DNA of 41,151 bases, from positions 1-41,151 of the forward strand of contig WRFU01000004.1 in assembly GCA_009778675.1 (NCBI GenBank), read 5' to 3'. Position 1 is the first letter of the stretch. Each line of letters begins with the position of its first letter. The position numbers were made by a program, and so were the translations under genes. The notes below the pieces were generated by a model. It saw nothing but the letters and a program-made list of their open reading frames with translations. It made no database searches and was not told the origin of the DNA. This DNA comes from Candidatus Saccharimonadota bacterium. Its GTDB lineage: Bacteria; Patescibacteriota; Saccharimonadia; Saccharimonadales; Saccharimonadaceae. This document shows positions 16,228 to 24,662 of this stretch, piece by piece.

Positions 16228-16255
16228 GACGAACCTGAGTTGCATAACGAAATAT

Positions 16256-16285
16256 TTGACATCTTTGTTTATGGTTTGCTAAAAT
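16256..16285 (+). promoter_or_regulatory. Promoter of the TasA-like gene
   Basis: TTGACA at 16256-16261 and TAAAAT at 16280-16285, preceded by TGC, are separated by 18 bp. The leader is about 85 nt and ends with AAAAGGAG before the ATG. Confidence 0.8.
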
Positions 16286-16375
16286 ACTTATGATTAACTT
16301 GCAACTACTTGGGCAAAGCAACGGTAGCTAGTAGTCAAAATAGAAAATTAACAAGTAAAACGAAAAGGAGTAAGA

Positions 16376-17146
16376 ATGGCAAAAGTTCATTCTGAAAAGA
16401 AAGAACGCAAAAATCGTAAAATGATTTTTGGGTTCGTTGCACTGTTCGCAGCAATCGCAGTCATAGTTGGCGTTGGTTATGCGTATTTCAGCGATATCTT
16501 GACCGGTACTGGTCAAGCCACAGCTGGTACGTTGGACATCAGCGGTACGCCTAGCATAAAACAAAATGGTACGGCAGTAGCTGGTGGCACAATTTCCAAC
16601 CTAAACCCAGGCGATGTTATCTCTGTTGATACAGGCACAATCACCAATAATGGTAGCAAATCGGCGTGGATACGCAGTGTACTAGAGTTCACTGCACTAA
16701 GTAGCACACCAAATGATGCCAGTGGTGTAGGGGCTAGTACCAAAGTCGGTGATTTGTCGCAATATATCTGGGTTTGCACTGGCGGTGAAAGCCAAACAAC
16801 CCTAATTGCAGCTTCTACAGCTGGTACATTAGGTGCCGGCACGACTGCGAGTTGTACACAAGTTACCAGCGCAGACGTTACCAATTCAACACCATTTGGT
16901 GCAAAAGCAACTTATACAGCACCTGATGATGTAATCAGTGGCTCTGCGGAAGCTGATGGTGCGAGCACAACCTGGACACCAACAGCGCCAGTTGTTATTT
17001 ACTTCGATGCTGCGGCTCCAAATGCCGCGCAAAACGGTAATATGGCGTTCAATATCCTAGTTCAGGCGTTACAGTATAAAAACAACACGACTTCTCCAAC
17101 AGAAGCCCAATGGGATACAGTAACCTCAACATCATTCGCGCTTTAA
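16376..17146 (+). CDS. SipW-type exported protein, TasA/CalY-like
   Basis: The 256-aa protein has a Lys-rich N-terminus, a hydrophobic segment (about 17-35) and AYFSD at residues 36-40, the mark of SipW-dependent signal peptides in TasA/CalY-type matrix and fibre proteins. The mature part is rich in Thr, Ser, Ala and Gly, with a beta-sandwich-like pattern (GTLDISGTPS, NLNPGDVISVDTGTITNNGS). Two Cys could form a disulfide. It probably is a secreted fibre or matrix subunit. A SipW-like peptidase is encoded 0.8 kb downstream. A strong promoter, a good ribosome binding site and a terminator suggest high expression. Confidence 0.8.
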   Translation: MAKVHSEKKERKNRKMIFGFVALFAAIAVIVGVGYAYFSDILTGTGQATAGTLDISGTPSIKQNGTAVAGGTISNLNPGDVISVDTGTITNNGSKSAWIRSVLEFTALSSTPNDASGVGASTKVGDLSQYIWVCTGGESQTTLIAASTAGTLGAGTTASCTQVTSADVTNSTPFGAKATYTAPDDVISGSAEADGASTTWTPTAPVVIYFDAAAPNAAQNGNMAFNILVQALQYKNNTTSPTEAQWDTVTSTSFAL

Positions 17147-17161
17147 TCCTTTGATGGACCT

Positions 17162-17194
17162 AAAAACACTAGTCTTTGCCGCTAGTGTTTTTTC
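17162..17194 (+). terminator. Terminator after the TasA-like gene
   Basis: AAAAACACTAG at 17162-17172 pairs perfectly with CTAGTGTTTTT at 17182-17192, followed by more T. It isolates the TasA-like gene from the genes downstream. Confidence 0.88.
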
Positions 17195-17272
17195 GTGTTA
17201 AAATTAAAATGGTATCTGGGCTAGTTTTAGCTATACTACAGATGCTAAGTAGCTTGATAGTGGATGATGTTT

Positions 17273-17965
17273 ATGAAATTATTTTTTAAAACTAGCCTAG
17301 TCGTCGTTGCGCTGGCAGTCGCAACTGTAATTGGCAGCAAAATGGTCTATGCTGCAGATTACACTATTACGATTAGTGACGATGTTGCCGATGTTAAGAA
17401 TCAAGATATAATTTTCCAGTATTCCAATATCGGGCCAGGGTTTAAGGCTGATGCACTAATCCACATTATTAACCAATCTACCCAACCAGCTATAGTTGAA
17501 CTAGTGGATATAAAACCTGTTGATAGTCCTGTAGCCCCAGTCTCAACCAGAGCCAACAATCTGTTACCATTAGTCAATTTATCGTTACTACGCGATGGAG
17601 TTGTAATCGCGCAAGGTGAAAATGGTGCATATACTAAACTAATTGGTTCTAGGGTATGTATACCTGCGCAACAGAGTGTGGATTTAACAGCGCGTTTTGA
17701 ACTGCCAGCTGGCGTGGGGAATGAAGCACAAAACACATCACTATGGGCACAGTATTATTTTAGCCACAGCACCGGTGATTGCCAGATAGCAGCTCCGCTA
17801 GCTGGGCAAAGCGTGCCCAATGTGCCAAATACTGGCGAAACAATGCTACCGTTTATAGCTTTAGGTGGTGCATCCGCTGTAAGTTTGGTGTCTGTAATAC
17901 TGCTTAGCATGACTTTCCTTTTTCCATTGTTGTTCAAAAGGCGTAAGTCTGATAAAAGGGCATAG
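17273..17965 (+). CDS. Cell-wall protein with VPNTG sorting signal
   Basis: The 230-aa protein has a signal peptide (MKLFFK, hydrophobic core, cleavage near VYA-ADY), a beta-rich extracellular domain with two Cys, and a classical sortase signal near the C-terminus: VPNTGE, a hydrophobic span and the tail KRRKSDKRA. In-frame ATGs also occur at 17264 and 17267; 17273 gives the most typical signal peptide, but no clear Shine-Dalgarno decides. A -10 box TATACT lies at 17232-17237. The gene encoding a SipW-type peptidase fused to a sortase-like domain follows after 18 bp, so this is a natural substrate candidate for the system. Confidence 0.8.
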   Translation: MKLFFKTSLVVVALAVATVIGSKMVYAADYTITISDDVADVKNQDIIFQYSNIGPGFKADALIHIINQSTQPAIVELVDIKPVDSPVAPVSTRANNLLPLVNLSLLRDGVVIAQGENGAYTKLIGSRVCIPAQQSVDLTARFELPAGVGNEAQNTSLWAQYYFSHSTGDCQIAAPLAGQSVPNVPNTGETMLPFIALGGASAVSLVSVILLSMTFLFPLLFKRRKSDKRA

Positions 17966-17983
17966 TTGTAGGCAGCAATTTAC

Positions 17984-19201
17984 ATGAAGAACCCCACAGA
18001 CCTACCAAAAAAGTCACCCACTGTTGAACCTTTGACTATTAAACAGCCTGGTACTAAAAGTAAAAATCACCGCGCAGTAAAGATTATCGCTAACGTGTTC
18101 TTTGGGCTATGTTTGCTGATTTTAATATTCGCGATAGTGGTTTCATACCAAGCTAAAAAATCTAATAAAGCGGTAGAAATTATGGGGTGGCGACCGTATT
18201 TGATTGCCACCGGGTCTATGGAACCAACTTTTGCCATTAATGGGCTAGTTTTAACACATCAAGATACCTTTTCTAGCGCAAAAATTGGTGATGTAGTCTC
18301 ATTTTCGGCAGCAGGGCTGAATGGTCAAGCAGCATTGCACCGGGTAGTGGCCATCACTTGCACAGATAAAACCGAAACTGCCGATGATTGTTCTACAAAA
18401 GATCGACAACTTTGGGTCAAGGGTGACAACAATCCACACCCCGATGGCGCACCGGTAACGAGCAAAAATTACCTGGGGCGGGCACATTTTAACACCAATA
18501 TGACAGCCTGGTGGATAGGCGAAATACAGCGGCCAAATGGTTGGCTACGGGCGATATTGTTACCGATGATTCTGCTGATCTTGATTTACGTTAGTGCGCG
18601 TTGGTTAATAGCTGCTCCAATTACTTGGCGTGGTAAATTAATAGCCCTAAGTTTGGTGATATTTTTAGTTAGCGCCTCAATCTTGGCTTCTTACACCTTG
18701 TATACGGTCAAACAAATCAAACAAACTAATGCTGATTTGGCTAAAATTTCAACTGAATTTGCTAATTCTGATGCCACAAAAACTTGGAAAGTTATGGGGC
18801 ATCAGGTAATTGGGCGCGTTGAAATCCCGTCATTAAAGTTAGATTATCCAATAGTAGAATATGATGATTCTGCCACCACTTTAAATTTAGCAATTGCCCA
18901 GTTTACCGGTGCGCCGCTTAATTCAACCGGTAATGCTGTATTAATTGGACATCGGGCGTTTGGCGATTCATCACAATTTAATCTATTTTTCGCACATTTA
19001 AGTGCATTAAAGCAACACGATAAAATTTTTGTTACTAATGCTAGCCGAGTGCGTGTACAATATGCAGTACAGAAGTTTGGCGAAGTGTCAACCAATGATG
19101 ATTCTATCTTAAAACAACCTGACAATAAATGCGAAATTACCCTAATCGCGGTCAGTTATACCCTAGGTAATCGCTATATGGTGCAAGCATTAGCAAAATA
19201 G
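17984..19201 (+). CDS. Fusion of SipW-type signal peptidase I and sortase-like domain lacking the catalytic Cys
   Basis: The 405-aa membrane protein has an N-terminal TM segment (about 33-54), then a SipW/ER-type signal peptidase with catalytic Ser78 (GSMEPT), His119 (LHRVV) in place of Lys, and GDNN-D near 148-154. Two more TM segments lie near 188-208 and 216-238. The C-terminal part (265-405) is sortase-like: IPSLKLDYPIVE, IGHR with His323, and Arg397. The TLxTC motif reads TLIAV at 386-390, so Val stands where the nucleophilic Cys should be; the nearest Cys (383) is misplaced. The peptidase half should be active on the AYFSD/AFFSD proteins on either side. The sortase half is probably inactive, a binding module, or non-canonical. 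Confidence 0.85.
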   Translation: MKNPTDLPKKSPTVEPLTIKQPGTKSKNHRAVKIIANVFFGLCLLILIFAIVVSYQAKKSNKAVEIMGWRPYLIATGSMEPTFAINGLVLTHQDTFSSAKIGDVVSFSAAGLNGQAALHRVVAITCTDKTETADDCSTKDRQLWVKGDNNPHPDGAPVTSKNYLGRAHFNTNMTAWWIGEIQRPNGWLRAILLPMILLILIYVSARWLIAAPITWRGKLIALSLVIFLVSASILASYTLYTVKQIKQTNADLAKISTEFANSDATKTWKVMGHQVIGRVEIPSLKLDYPIVEYDDSATTLNLAIAQFTGAPLNSTGNAVLIGHRAFGDSSQFNLFFAHLSALKQHDKIFVTNASRVRVQYAVQKFGEVSTNDDSILKQPDNKCEITLIAVSYTLGNRYMVQALAK

Positions 19202-19223
19202 TGCAAAAAACGTCAAAAAACGC

Positions 19224-19252
19224 TTGCATTTTTACCTTAATTTTGCTATATT
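19224..19252 (+). promoter_or_regulatory. Promoter of the LamG/RCC1 protein gene
   Basis: TTGCAT at 19224-19229 and TATATT at 19247-19252, preceded by TGC, are separated by 17 bp. Transcription would start near 19259, giving a ~28-nt A-rich leader. Its AGGAG lies at the very 5' end, 24 nt from the ATG, too far for a normal Shine-Dalgarno. Confidence 0.75.
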
Positions 19253-19287
19253 AGCACTAGGAGCTATTCAAAAAAACAAACACAAAA

Positions 19288-22200
19288 ATGTTTAAAAAAA
19301 TCTTTGCCAAAAAAGGCAAATATAACGTTTTAATGATTATCGGTACGATAGTAATTTTTGCTGGCCTTATTTCGGTCGGTTTTGCGTTTTTTTCAGATAC
19401 GGCGCATCAATCTAACAAAGCCACTAGCGGCTGTTTACAGGTCACACCAACACTTAAAATTGACGGACAAATCGGTGATCGTATTCAATCGCCAGGCTGG
19501 CAAAGTAGCGCAACTTGTGTTCCGGCGCGATATACGCAGGTAGAATATGTGCAATTTAGCGGTAATGATGGCACCGATAATGGTCCATATATCGACACTG
19601 GTATAACCCCGGTCGGTAATATTACAGCGAGCATTGATTTTATGGTTAATAACGCTGATGATTATCAGATACCATTTGGTACTGATGCGCCTGATTTTTA
19701 TTTGGGCGTAGAAGGTGAGAATAATAGTATCTTGTATTTGAACCGGAGTGCAAGCGACCCAATTCATGTTTCAAGTGGCCAACGATACAAGCTTAGTTTT
19801 AACAGCACCGGTGCAGTTTACTTAAATGGTTCGCTTGTAGATAATATGCAGAGCTCAACGCCCATAACTTCAAGCGAGGCATCAATTTTATTAGGAGCTT
19901 TGAATAATGCTGGGACTAATCCGTCTAATTTAATGGCTGGCAAGGTTTACGGGTTTTCGATCAGTAAAGATGGCGTGACTGAACTTAATTACATACCGGT
20001 GTTTGATAACCAAACTGGTGAATATGGTATGTATGATACGGTTAGTGGTCAGTTTGTGGGTAATAGCAGTAGTAGTGGCACTATAACTGGCCCGGCTGTG
20101 TCGTCAACTGATGCCTGCAGTGAACCAACCGGAGGCCTGTATGCCAAGGTCGATTATTTGCAATTTAGTGGCAATATTTTTGATACCAGCGAGACTGGGA
20201 CATATATTGATACTGGTGTAGAGGGGGCAGGTAATCTTGCGGTAAGCCTTGATTATGAGTCTGACGATCAAAGTAACGCTCCGATGGTGTTTGGCGCTAG
20301 CAGTAGTGGATATTTTATGTCTGATATCGAAGGTGCGGCGCGGATCTATTGGATGGGGGATGATTACAACAGCAATGAGCCAGAATGTATTGGGGGTGCG
20401 GATTGTATGACGATGCAAGATGGTGAAAGGCATCAGCTTAGCTTTGATAGCAAGGATGTTTATTGGGATGGTGAGTTAGTTGCTCATTTTACTAATAATA
20501 TAGTGCTCTTGACTAATAACGTTACGATTTACTTAGGTGCGTTAAACAATAGTGGAGGCCCGACTAACATGTTTAAAGGTAAAGTATATTCTTTTAGGGT
20601 AAGTAAAGACGGTGTTGCTAAGCTTAATTACACACCAGTCGTCAATACCGAAACTGGCGAATGTGGTATGTGGGATAGTGTAACTAATCAGTTCTTTGGT
20701 AATGATGGCGATGGCACTATTACCTGCCCGTCACCAGCACCTGATGCGCCGCATTTTGGCTCAACAACTACTGGTGGAGATAATAAAATGCCTTGTAACG
20801 GCCAATATCAAGGTGATGCTGGTGTAGCGGTACAACCCAACACTATCCATAATTTTTCTTATACCCTAACCAACACCGGTACGGTAAATTACCAAAATTA
20901 TACTGGTGATACAATTTCAGCCTGGCTGGATGGTCCATACGTGCCAGTCGATCATCTAACATTCGACGGCAAGGAATATATTGATTCTGGTGTTACCCAA
21001 ACAACCCCTAATCTAGATATCCTAACAAAATACCAATTTACTAATAACCCCGCGCAAAGCTACTCAATGCTATTTGGCGCACGTAACGGTGGCAACGTTA
21101 GCCAGGCTTTGCTGGTGGTTAACAATTATTCCCAAAACATGGCAGTGATGCAGTTTGGTAATTTAAACCCACAGATTGGCACATCGGTAGCTAACCTAAA
21201 CTTAAACACAATGCATTTTGTGACTAACGCCACTAGCGCAACGGCCACGCAGACTAATGTTTCGACTGGTGCTACGCAAACCCGTAATGCTGCACCGACT
21301 ACTGCTAATCTGCCAAATATGCCGATTAGTATATTTATTGGGGCGGACAATCAAGGTAATAACACACCAACGTCTGGTCAGCAATTTGTGGGCGATATGT
21401 ATTCATTCCAAATTAGTTCAAATGGCAAACCGTTGCGCGATATGGTGCCGGTTTACGATTCCCAAAGCGGCCAGTGCGGGCTACTTGATAAAGTTTCAGG
21501 GCAGTTCTTTGGTAACCTTGGTACGGGCACGATAAAGTGTAATTATGGTGCGTCGGCTCAAAGCCCAATGAAGATTTTATTGTACCCAGCTAGCACTAGT
21601 AGTTCGGTGATTAATTCTGATATTGCAGCCATGGACGGCGGTGCAACAACAGCGCCAAACGCTATTGCGACTATCAACGGTTCAACCTGTTCAAGTGTGT
21701 TTATGGGTATCGATGCTGGCATTACACCAGTATGTCAAACAGGTGTGCTACCCAATACGCAGGGGGCGCAAACGAATGTTGGCAGTTCGCAAACTTATAA
21801 TTATAAGTTTGTCGTTTACTTAGCACCAAGTTTTGCAACCAGTGTATTTAGTAATACAAAAGTTTATTTTGGCGTTAGTAGTGCTGCGCAAGGTATTGAG
21901 GCCACTAACTGGAAACAACAGATCCACCCATATATGAATGCTAAAACACCAAAAGGTAACTCACCCATAATTACTATAGCTGGTAATACTCAACCATTTG
22001 TAGGCCAAATTATACCAGATAATGCGACTGTTAACCCGGCAAAGTCCCAGGCAAATTTGACGAATTATTTGCAGGGTCTAGTTAAAGCCACTGATACCGA
22101 AGATGGAGCTTGTAGTTTTACCAGCACTAGTGGTTGTACTATCACTCTGGTGAGTGATGGTGGTTTTGATCCTAATAAAGTCGGCAAATACGAGTTATCA

Positions 22201-23415
22201 TACCAGGCCATCGATCAAGATGGTAATCTGGTCGACACCAATGTCACGGTACGGGTTTGGAACTTTACAAAGATTTCTGGTCGCGATAATACCGCCCTGG
22301 CGCTTGGTAGCAATGGTTCGGTCTGGGCTTGGGGTGCTAACCTGAATGGACAGCTAGGCAACGGCAACACTACTAGCAATTCAACACCAACACAAGTTTC
22401 GGGGCTATCTAATATTGTTGATATTGCCAGCAACGGTGGTATTGGCACTGATGGCGCGTCGTATGCTGTAGCAGCCAACGGTACGGTTTACAGTTGGGGG
22501 GCAGCGACTTACGGACAGCTAGGCAATGGGACTACGAGCGGCAATGTACTTACCCCGACAGCGATTAACATTACTGGGCTGGCCACTGGTGAAAAACCAG
22601 TTGCAGTGGTGGCACAGAATTACAGCGTTGGCATTGTCACAAACCTTGGTAATGTCTGGACTTGGGGCTATAACGTTAACGGTAAATTAGGTGGCGCTGC
22701 AGCGACCAACCAAACTACGCCGATGAAAGTTACACAACTAACTAATATCAAACAGATTGGTCTGGGCTGGTTTAGCGGCATTGCATTGGATAACAACGGC
22801 CAAGCTTGGACTTGGGGCAGCAATGCTAATGGACGACTGGGTATAGGTAACGCTGCCGCAGTAGTGGGTTGTCGCGGTGGTACAGCGTCAGCTTCTGACC
22901 AGTGTATCCCAAATACCTGGAGCAACCAAAGCGGCATTTCATCAGTGGCGGTTGGCTATTGGCCAACTGGTGTGATCAAAAATGATAATTCGCTGTGGGT
23001 CTGGGGCGGCGAAGATTCAGCCGAGCTAGGTAATGGCGGTACGGCAACTGATGGCTCGTTAACACCGGTCAAAATTTTAGACAATGTTCGCCAAGCTGAT
23101 TTCTTCTATGATCAATCAGTGGCCTGTACGCTTGATGGTAAAGTTTACGGTTGGGGTCATGCTTACGAAGCGCCAAGCTTAGGCAATATTGGCTACAATG
23201 TTGATATCGTTTCACCACAATGGATTTCTATCGTGCCAAATTGCCAACAAGTCGTCAATATGTTCCGCGCCGTGCTAGTGTTATCCACAGACGGCACCAC
23301 GGTTTACGGCATGGGGCGCAACACTACTTATGGCGTACTGGGTAATGGCACTTTAGTCAATTCTACAACCACAGCGCCAACCACTTGGGCTTTCAAACCA
23401 GCCGCAGCACTATAA
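19288..23415 (+). CDS. Large surface protein: three LamG-like domains and a seven-repeat RCC1 propeller
   Basis: The 1375-aa protein starts with a basic/hydrophobic export segment and AFFSD at residues 33-37, a SipW-type signal. Three related jelly-roll (LamG/concanavalin-like) domains follow at about 79-268, 285-480 and 550-751, each ending in a similar Q-x-G-E/Q-C/Y-G...FFGN...GTI signature. An Ig-like domain lies at about 891-990. The C-terminal 380 residues hold seven RCC1 repeats (W-x-W-G-x-N-x-x-G-x-L-G type), enough for a complete propeller. There is no sorting signal or C-terminal TM, so it is secreted or held by the N-terminus or by other proteins. The likely role is binding to glycans or proteins on another cell; this is inference. 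Confidence 0.85.
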   Translation: MFKKIFAKKGKYNVLMIIGTIVIFAGLISVGFAFFSDTAHQSNKATSGCLQVTPTLKIDGQIGDRIQSPGWQSSATCVPARYTQVEYVQFSGNDGTDNGPYIDTGITPVGNITASIDFMVNNADDYQIPFGTDAPDFYLGVEGENNSILYLNRSASDPIHVSSGQRYKLSFNSTGAVYLNGSLVDNMQSSTPITSSEASILLGALNNAGTNPSNLMAGKVYGFSISKDGVTELNYIPVFDNQTGEYGMYDTVSGQFVGNSSSSGTITGPAVSSTDACSEPTGGLYAKVDYLQFSGNIFDTSETGTYIDTGVEGAGNLAVSLDYESDDQSNAPMVFGASSSGYFMSDIEGAARIYWMGDDYNSNEPECIGGADCMTMQDGERHQLSFDSKDVYWDGELVAHFTNNIVLLTNNVTIYLGALNNSGGPTNMFKGKVYSFRVSKDGVAKLNYTPVVNTETGECGMWDSVTNQFFGNDGDGTITCPSPAPDAPHFGSTTTGGDNKMPCNGQYQGDAGVAVQPNTIHNFSYTLTNTGTVNYQNYTGDTISAWLDGPYVPVDHLTFDGKEYIDSGVTQTTPNLDILTKYQFTNNPAQSYSMLFGARNGGNVSQALLVVNNYSQNMAVMQFGNLNPQIGTSVANLNLNTMHFVTNATSATATQTNVSTGATQTRNAAPTTANLPNMPISIFIGADNQGNNTPTSGQQFVGDMYSFQISSNGKPLRDMVPVYDSQSGQCGLLDKVSGQFFGNLGTGTIKCNYGASAQSPMKILLYPASTSSSVINSDIAAMDGGATTAPNAIATINGSTCSSVFMGIDAGITPVCQTGVLPNTQGAQTNVGSSQTYNYKFVVYLAPSFATSVFSNTKVYFGVSSAAQGIEATNWKQQIHPYMNAKTPKGNSPIITIAGNTQPFVGQIIPDNATVNPAKSQANLTNYLQGLVKATDTEDGACSFTSTSGCTITLVSDGGFDPNKVGKYELSYQAIDQDGNLVDTNVTVRVWNFTKISGRDNTALALGSNGSVWAWGANLNGQLGNGNTTSNSTPTQVSGLSNIVDIASNGGIGTDGASYAVAANGTVYSWGAATYGQLGNGTTSGNVLTPTAINITGLATGEKPVAVVAQNYSVGIVTNLGNVWTWGYNVNGKLGGAAATNQTTPMKVTQLTNIKQIGLGWFSGIALDNNGQAWTWGSNANGRLGIGNAAAVVGCRGGTASASDQCIPNTWSNQSGISSVAVGYWPTGVIKNDNSLWVWGGEDSAELGNGGTATDGSLTPVKILDNVRQADFFYDQSVACTLDGKVYGWGHAYEAPSLGNIGYNVDIVSPQWISIVPNCQQVVNMFRAVLVLSTDGTTVYGMGRNTTYGVLGNGTLVNSTTTAPTTWAFKPAAAL

Positions 23416-23440
23416 AAGATTTGTATTTTCTAGGGCTACC

Positions 23441-23449
23441 TGTTACAAT
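23441..23449 (+). promoter_or_regulatory. Extended -10 promoter of rpsU (near-leaderless)
   Basis: TGTTACAAT is an extended -10 box. Nine bp separate it from the rpsU ATG at 23459, leaving at most a 2-3 nt leader and no Shine-Dalgarno. Confidence 0.6.
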
Positions 23450-23458
23450 GACACAGAT

Positions 23459-23677
23459 ATGGCAATACAAGTTACAAGAAAAGATAGCAACGAAGCGAAC
23501 GAAAACATCATTCGCCGCTTTAATCGCAAAGTTCTACAGAGTGGTGTGTTAAGTGAAGCTAAAACTTCGCTGCGTTTCCAAAAACCAATTAGCAAAATTG
23601 AACGGCGTAAAAAAGCGATTGTTCGCGATCAGCGTAAAGAGGAAAAAGCTAATAAAGCTCGACTAGGACTTCGGTAA
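23459..23677 (+). CDS. rpsU: 30S ribosomal protein bS21
   Basis: The 72-aa highly basic protein matches bS21 (VTRKDSNEANENIIRRFNRKV, then a Lys/Arg-rich helix). bS21 sits near the anti-Shine-Dalgarno on the 30S platform and helps start-site pairing. Its own mRNA seems to lack a Shine-Dalgarno: the -10 box is 9 bp from the ATG. The stop codon overlaps the start of yqeY by one base (TAATG). It begins a tight run rpsU-yqeY-adk-map, of which rpsU-yqeY is a widely conserved pair. Confidence 0.93.
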   Translation: MAIQVTRKDSNEANENIIRRFNRKVLQSGVLSEAKTSLRFQKPISKIERRKKAIVRDQRKEEKANKARLGLR

Positions 23678-24129
23678 TGGGTCTTAAACAGCAAATTGAA
23701 AGCGACTTAAAAACTGCTCTTTTGGGCAATGATAAGCCAACTGTTACAACTCTACGTGGTTTAAAAGCCGCTATTTTAGACGTTGAAGTTTCAACTGGCA
23801 TGCGCAGTGCTGGCTTAAACGATAGTGAAATCGGAAAGATCGTGCTAAAAGAAATTAAAAAACGTCAAGAAAGCTTAGACTTATATCAGCAAAATAACCG
23901 CCCTGAATTAGCCGAAAATGAACAGGCCGAAATAGATGTGCTACAAAATTATGCACCCAAACAACTTAGCGAATCAGAACTTAATAGTGTAATAGATACA
24001 GTTTTTGAATCTTTTCCGAATGCAACCATGCAAGATATGGGCAAGGTTATTAGTGAAGTCAAAAACCAGGTTGGTAGTAGTGCCGATGGTGCTTTAATCG
24101 CAAAATTAGTAAAGGCCAAATTACAATGA
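23677..24129 (+). CDS. yqeY: GatB/YqeY domain protein
   Basis: The 150-aa helical protein matches the YqeY family, related to the tRNA-binding tail of GatB. Recognisable segments are KTALLGNDKPTVTTLRGLKAAI near the start, KRQES-LYQQNNRPELAENEQAEI in the middle and QDMGKVI at the end. The precise role is unknown; a tRNA-linked function is suggested by homology to GatB. It overlaps rpsU by one base and the kinase gene by four. Confidence 0.92.
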   Translation: MGLKQQIESDLKTALLGNDKPTVTTLRGLKAAILDVEVSTGMRSAGLNDSEIGKIVLKEIKKRQESLDLYQQNNRPELAENEQAEIDVLQNYAPKQLSESELNSVIDTVFESFPNATMQDMGKVISEVKNQVGSSADGALIAKLVKAKLQ

Positions 24130-24662
24130 TTTTAATTTTCGGCCCAGCTGGCAGTGGCAAAAGTTTGCAGGGTCAAATATTGGCCGCACGGTTTAATTGG
24201 GCGTGGCTTAGTATGGGGCAGTTGTTGCGTGAAGAAAACGATCCAAAACTAACCAAAATTATGGATGCCGGCGATTTAGTCCCAGCCGAAGTTACCAATC
24301 AAATTGCCGATAAAGCCGCCAAAAAAGCTGCCAAAACTCACCCCCAGGTTATTATGGATGGCTACCCGAGGTCAGAAGATCAAGCTATAGCCATGCTAAC
24401 TAATAATTGGCCGCTAAATGTTGCGATTTCATTAGAAGTTCCGTACCGCGAGTTATTAAAACGTATGTTGCTTCGTGCCAGGCCAGACGACACTAAAGAT
24501 GCCATAAAAGAACGTCTAGCTATCTATCATCGTAACAACACTAAATTAATGGCAATACTATCTAAAAATGGCGTCAAAGTAGTAAAAGTAAACGGCGTCG
24601 GCACAGTTGGGCAAGTCCACGATCGTATCATGAAGGTACTTGTAAAATGCAAACTGGTGTAA
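24126..24662 (+). CDS. Adenylate kinase-like nucleoside monophosphate kinase
   Basis: The 178-aa protein has the P-loop GPAGSGKS at residues 6-13, an NMP-binding region (SMGQLLREE), DGYPRSEDQA in place of the usual DGFPR, and RARPDDTKDAIKERL. The LID insertion of long adenylate kinases is absent, so it is the short form. The substrate could be AMP or another NMP (UMP/CMP); adenylate kinase is favoured by its position before map, as in many bacteria. ATGA overlap with yqeY and 16-bp overlap with map indicate one operon. Confidence 0.82.
   Translation: MILIFGPAGSGKSLQGQILAARFNWAWLSMGQLLREENDPKLTKIMDAGDLVPAEVTNQIADKAAKKAAKTHPQVIMDGYPRSEDQAIAMLTNNWPLNVAISLEVPYRELLKRMLLRARPDDTKDAIKERLAIYHRNNTKLMAILSKNGVKVVKVNGVGTVGQVHDRIMKVLVKCKLV

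Noticed and set aside
19130-19156. Cys383 or Ser391 of the fused sortase as replacement nucleophile
   Set aside because: Cys383 lies seven residues before the TLxTC Cys position, at the start of the strand, and Ser391 is one residue after it; neither matches the family geometry by sequence.
19435-22937. Open frames opposite the large LamG/RCC1 gene
   Set aside because: They have no ribosome binding sites or recognisable domains and mirror the repetitive codon composition of the sense gene.
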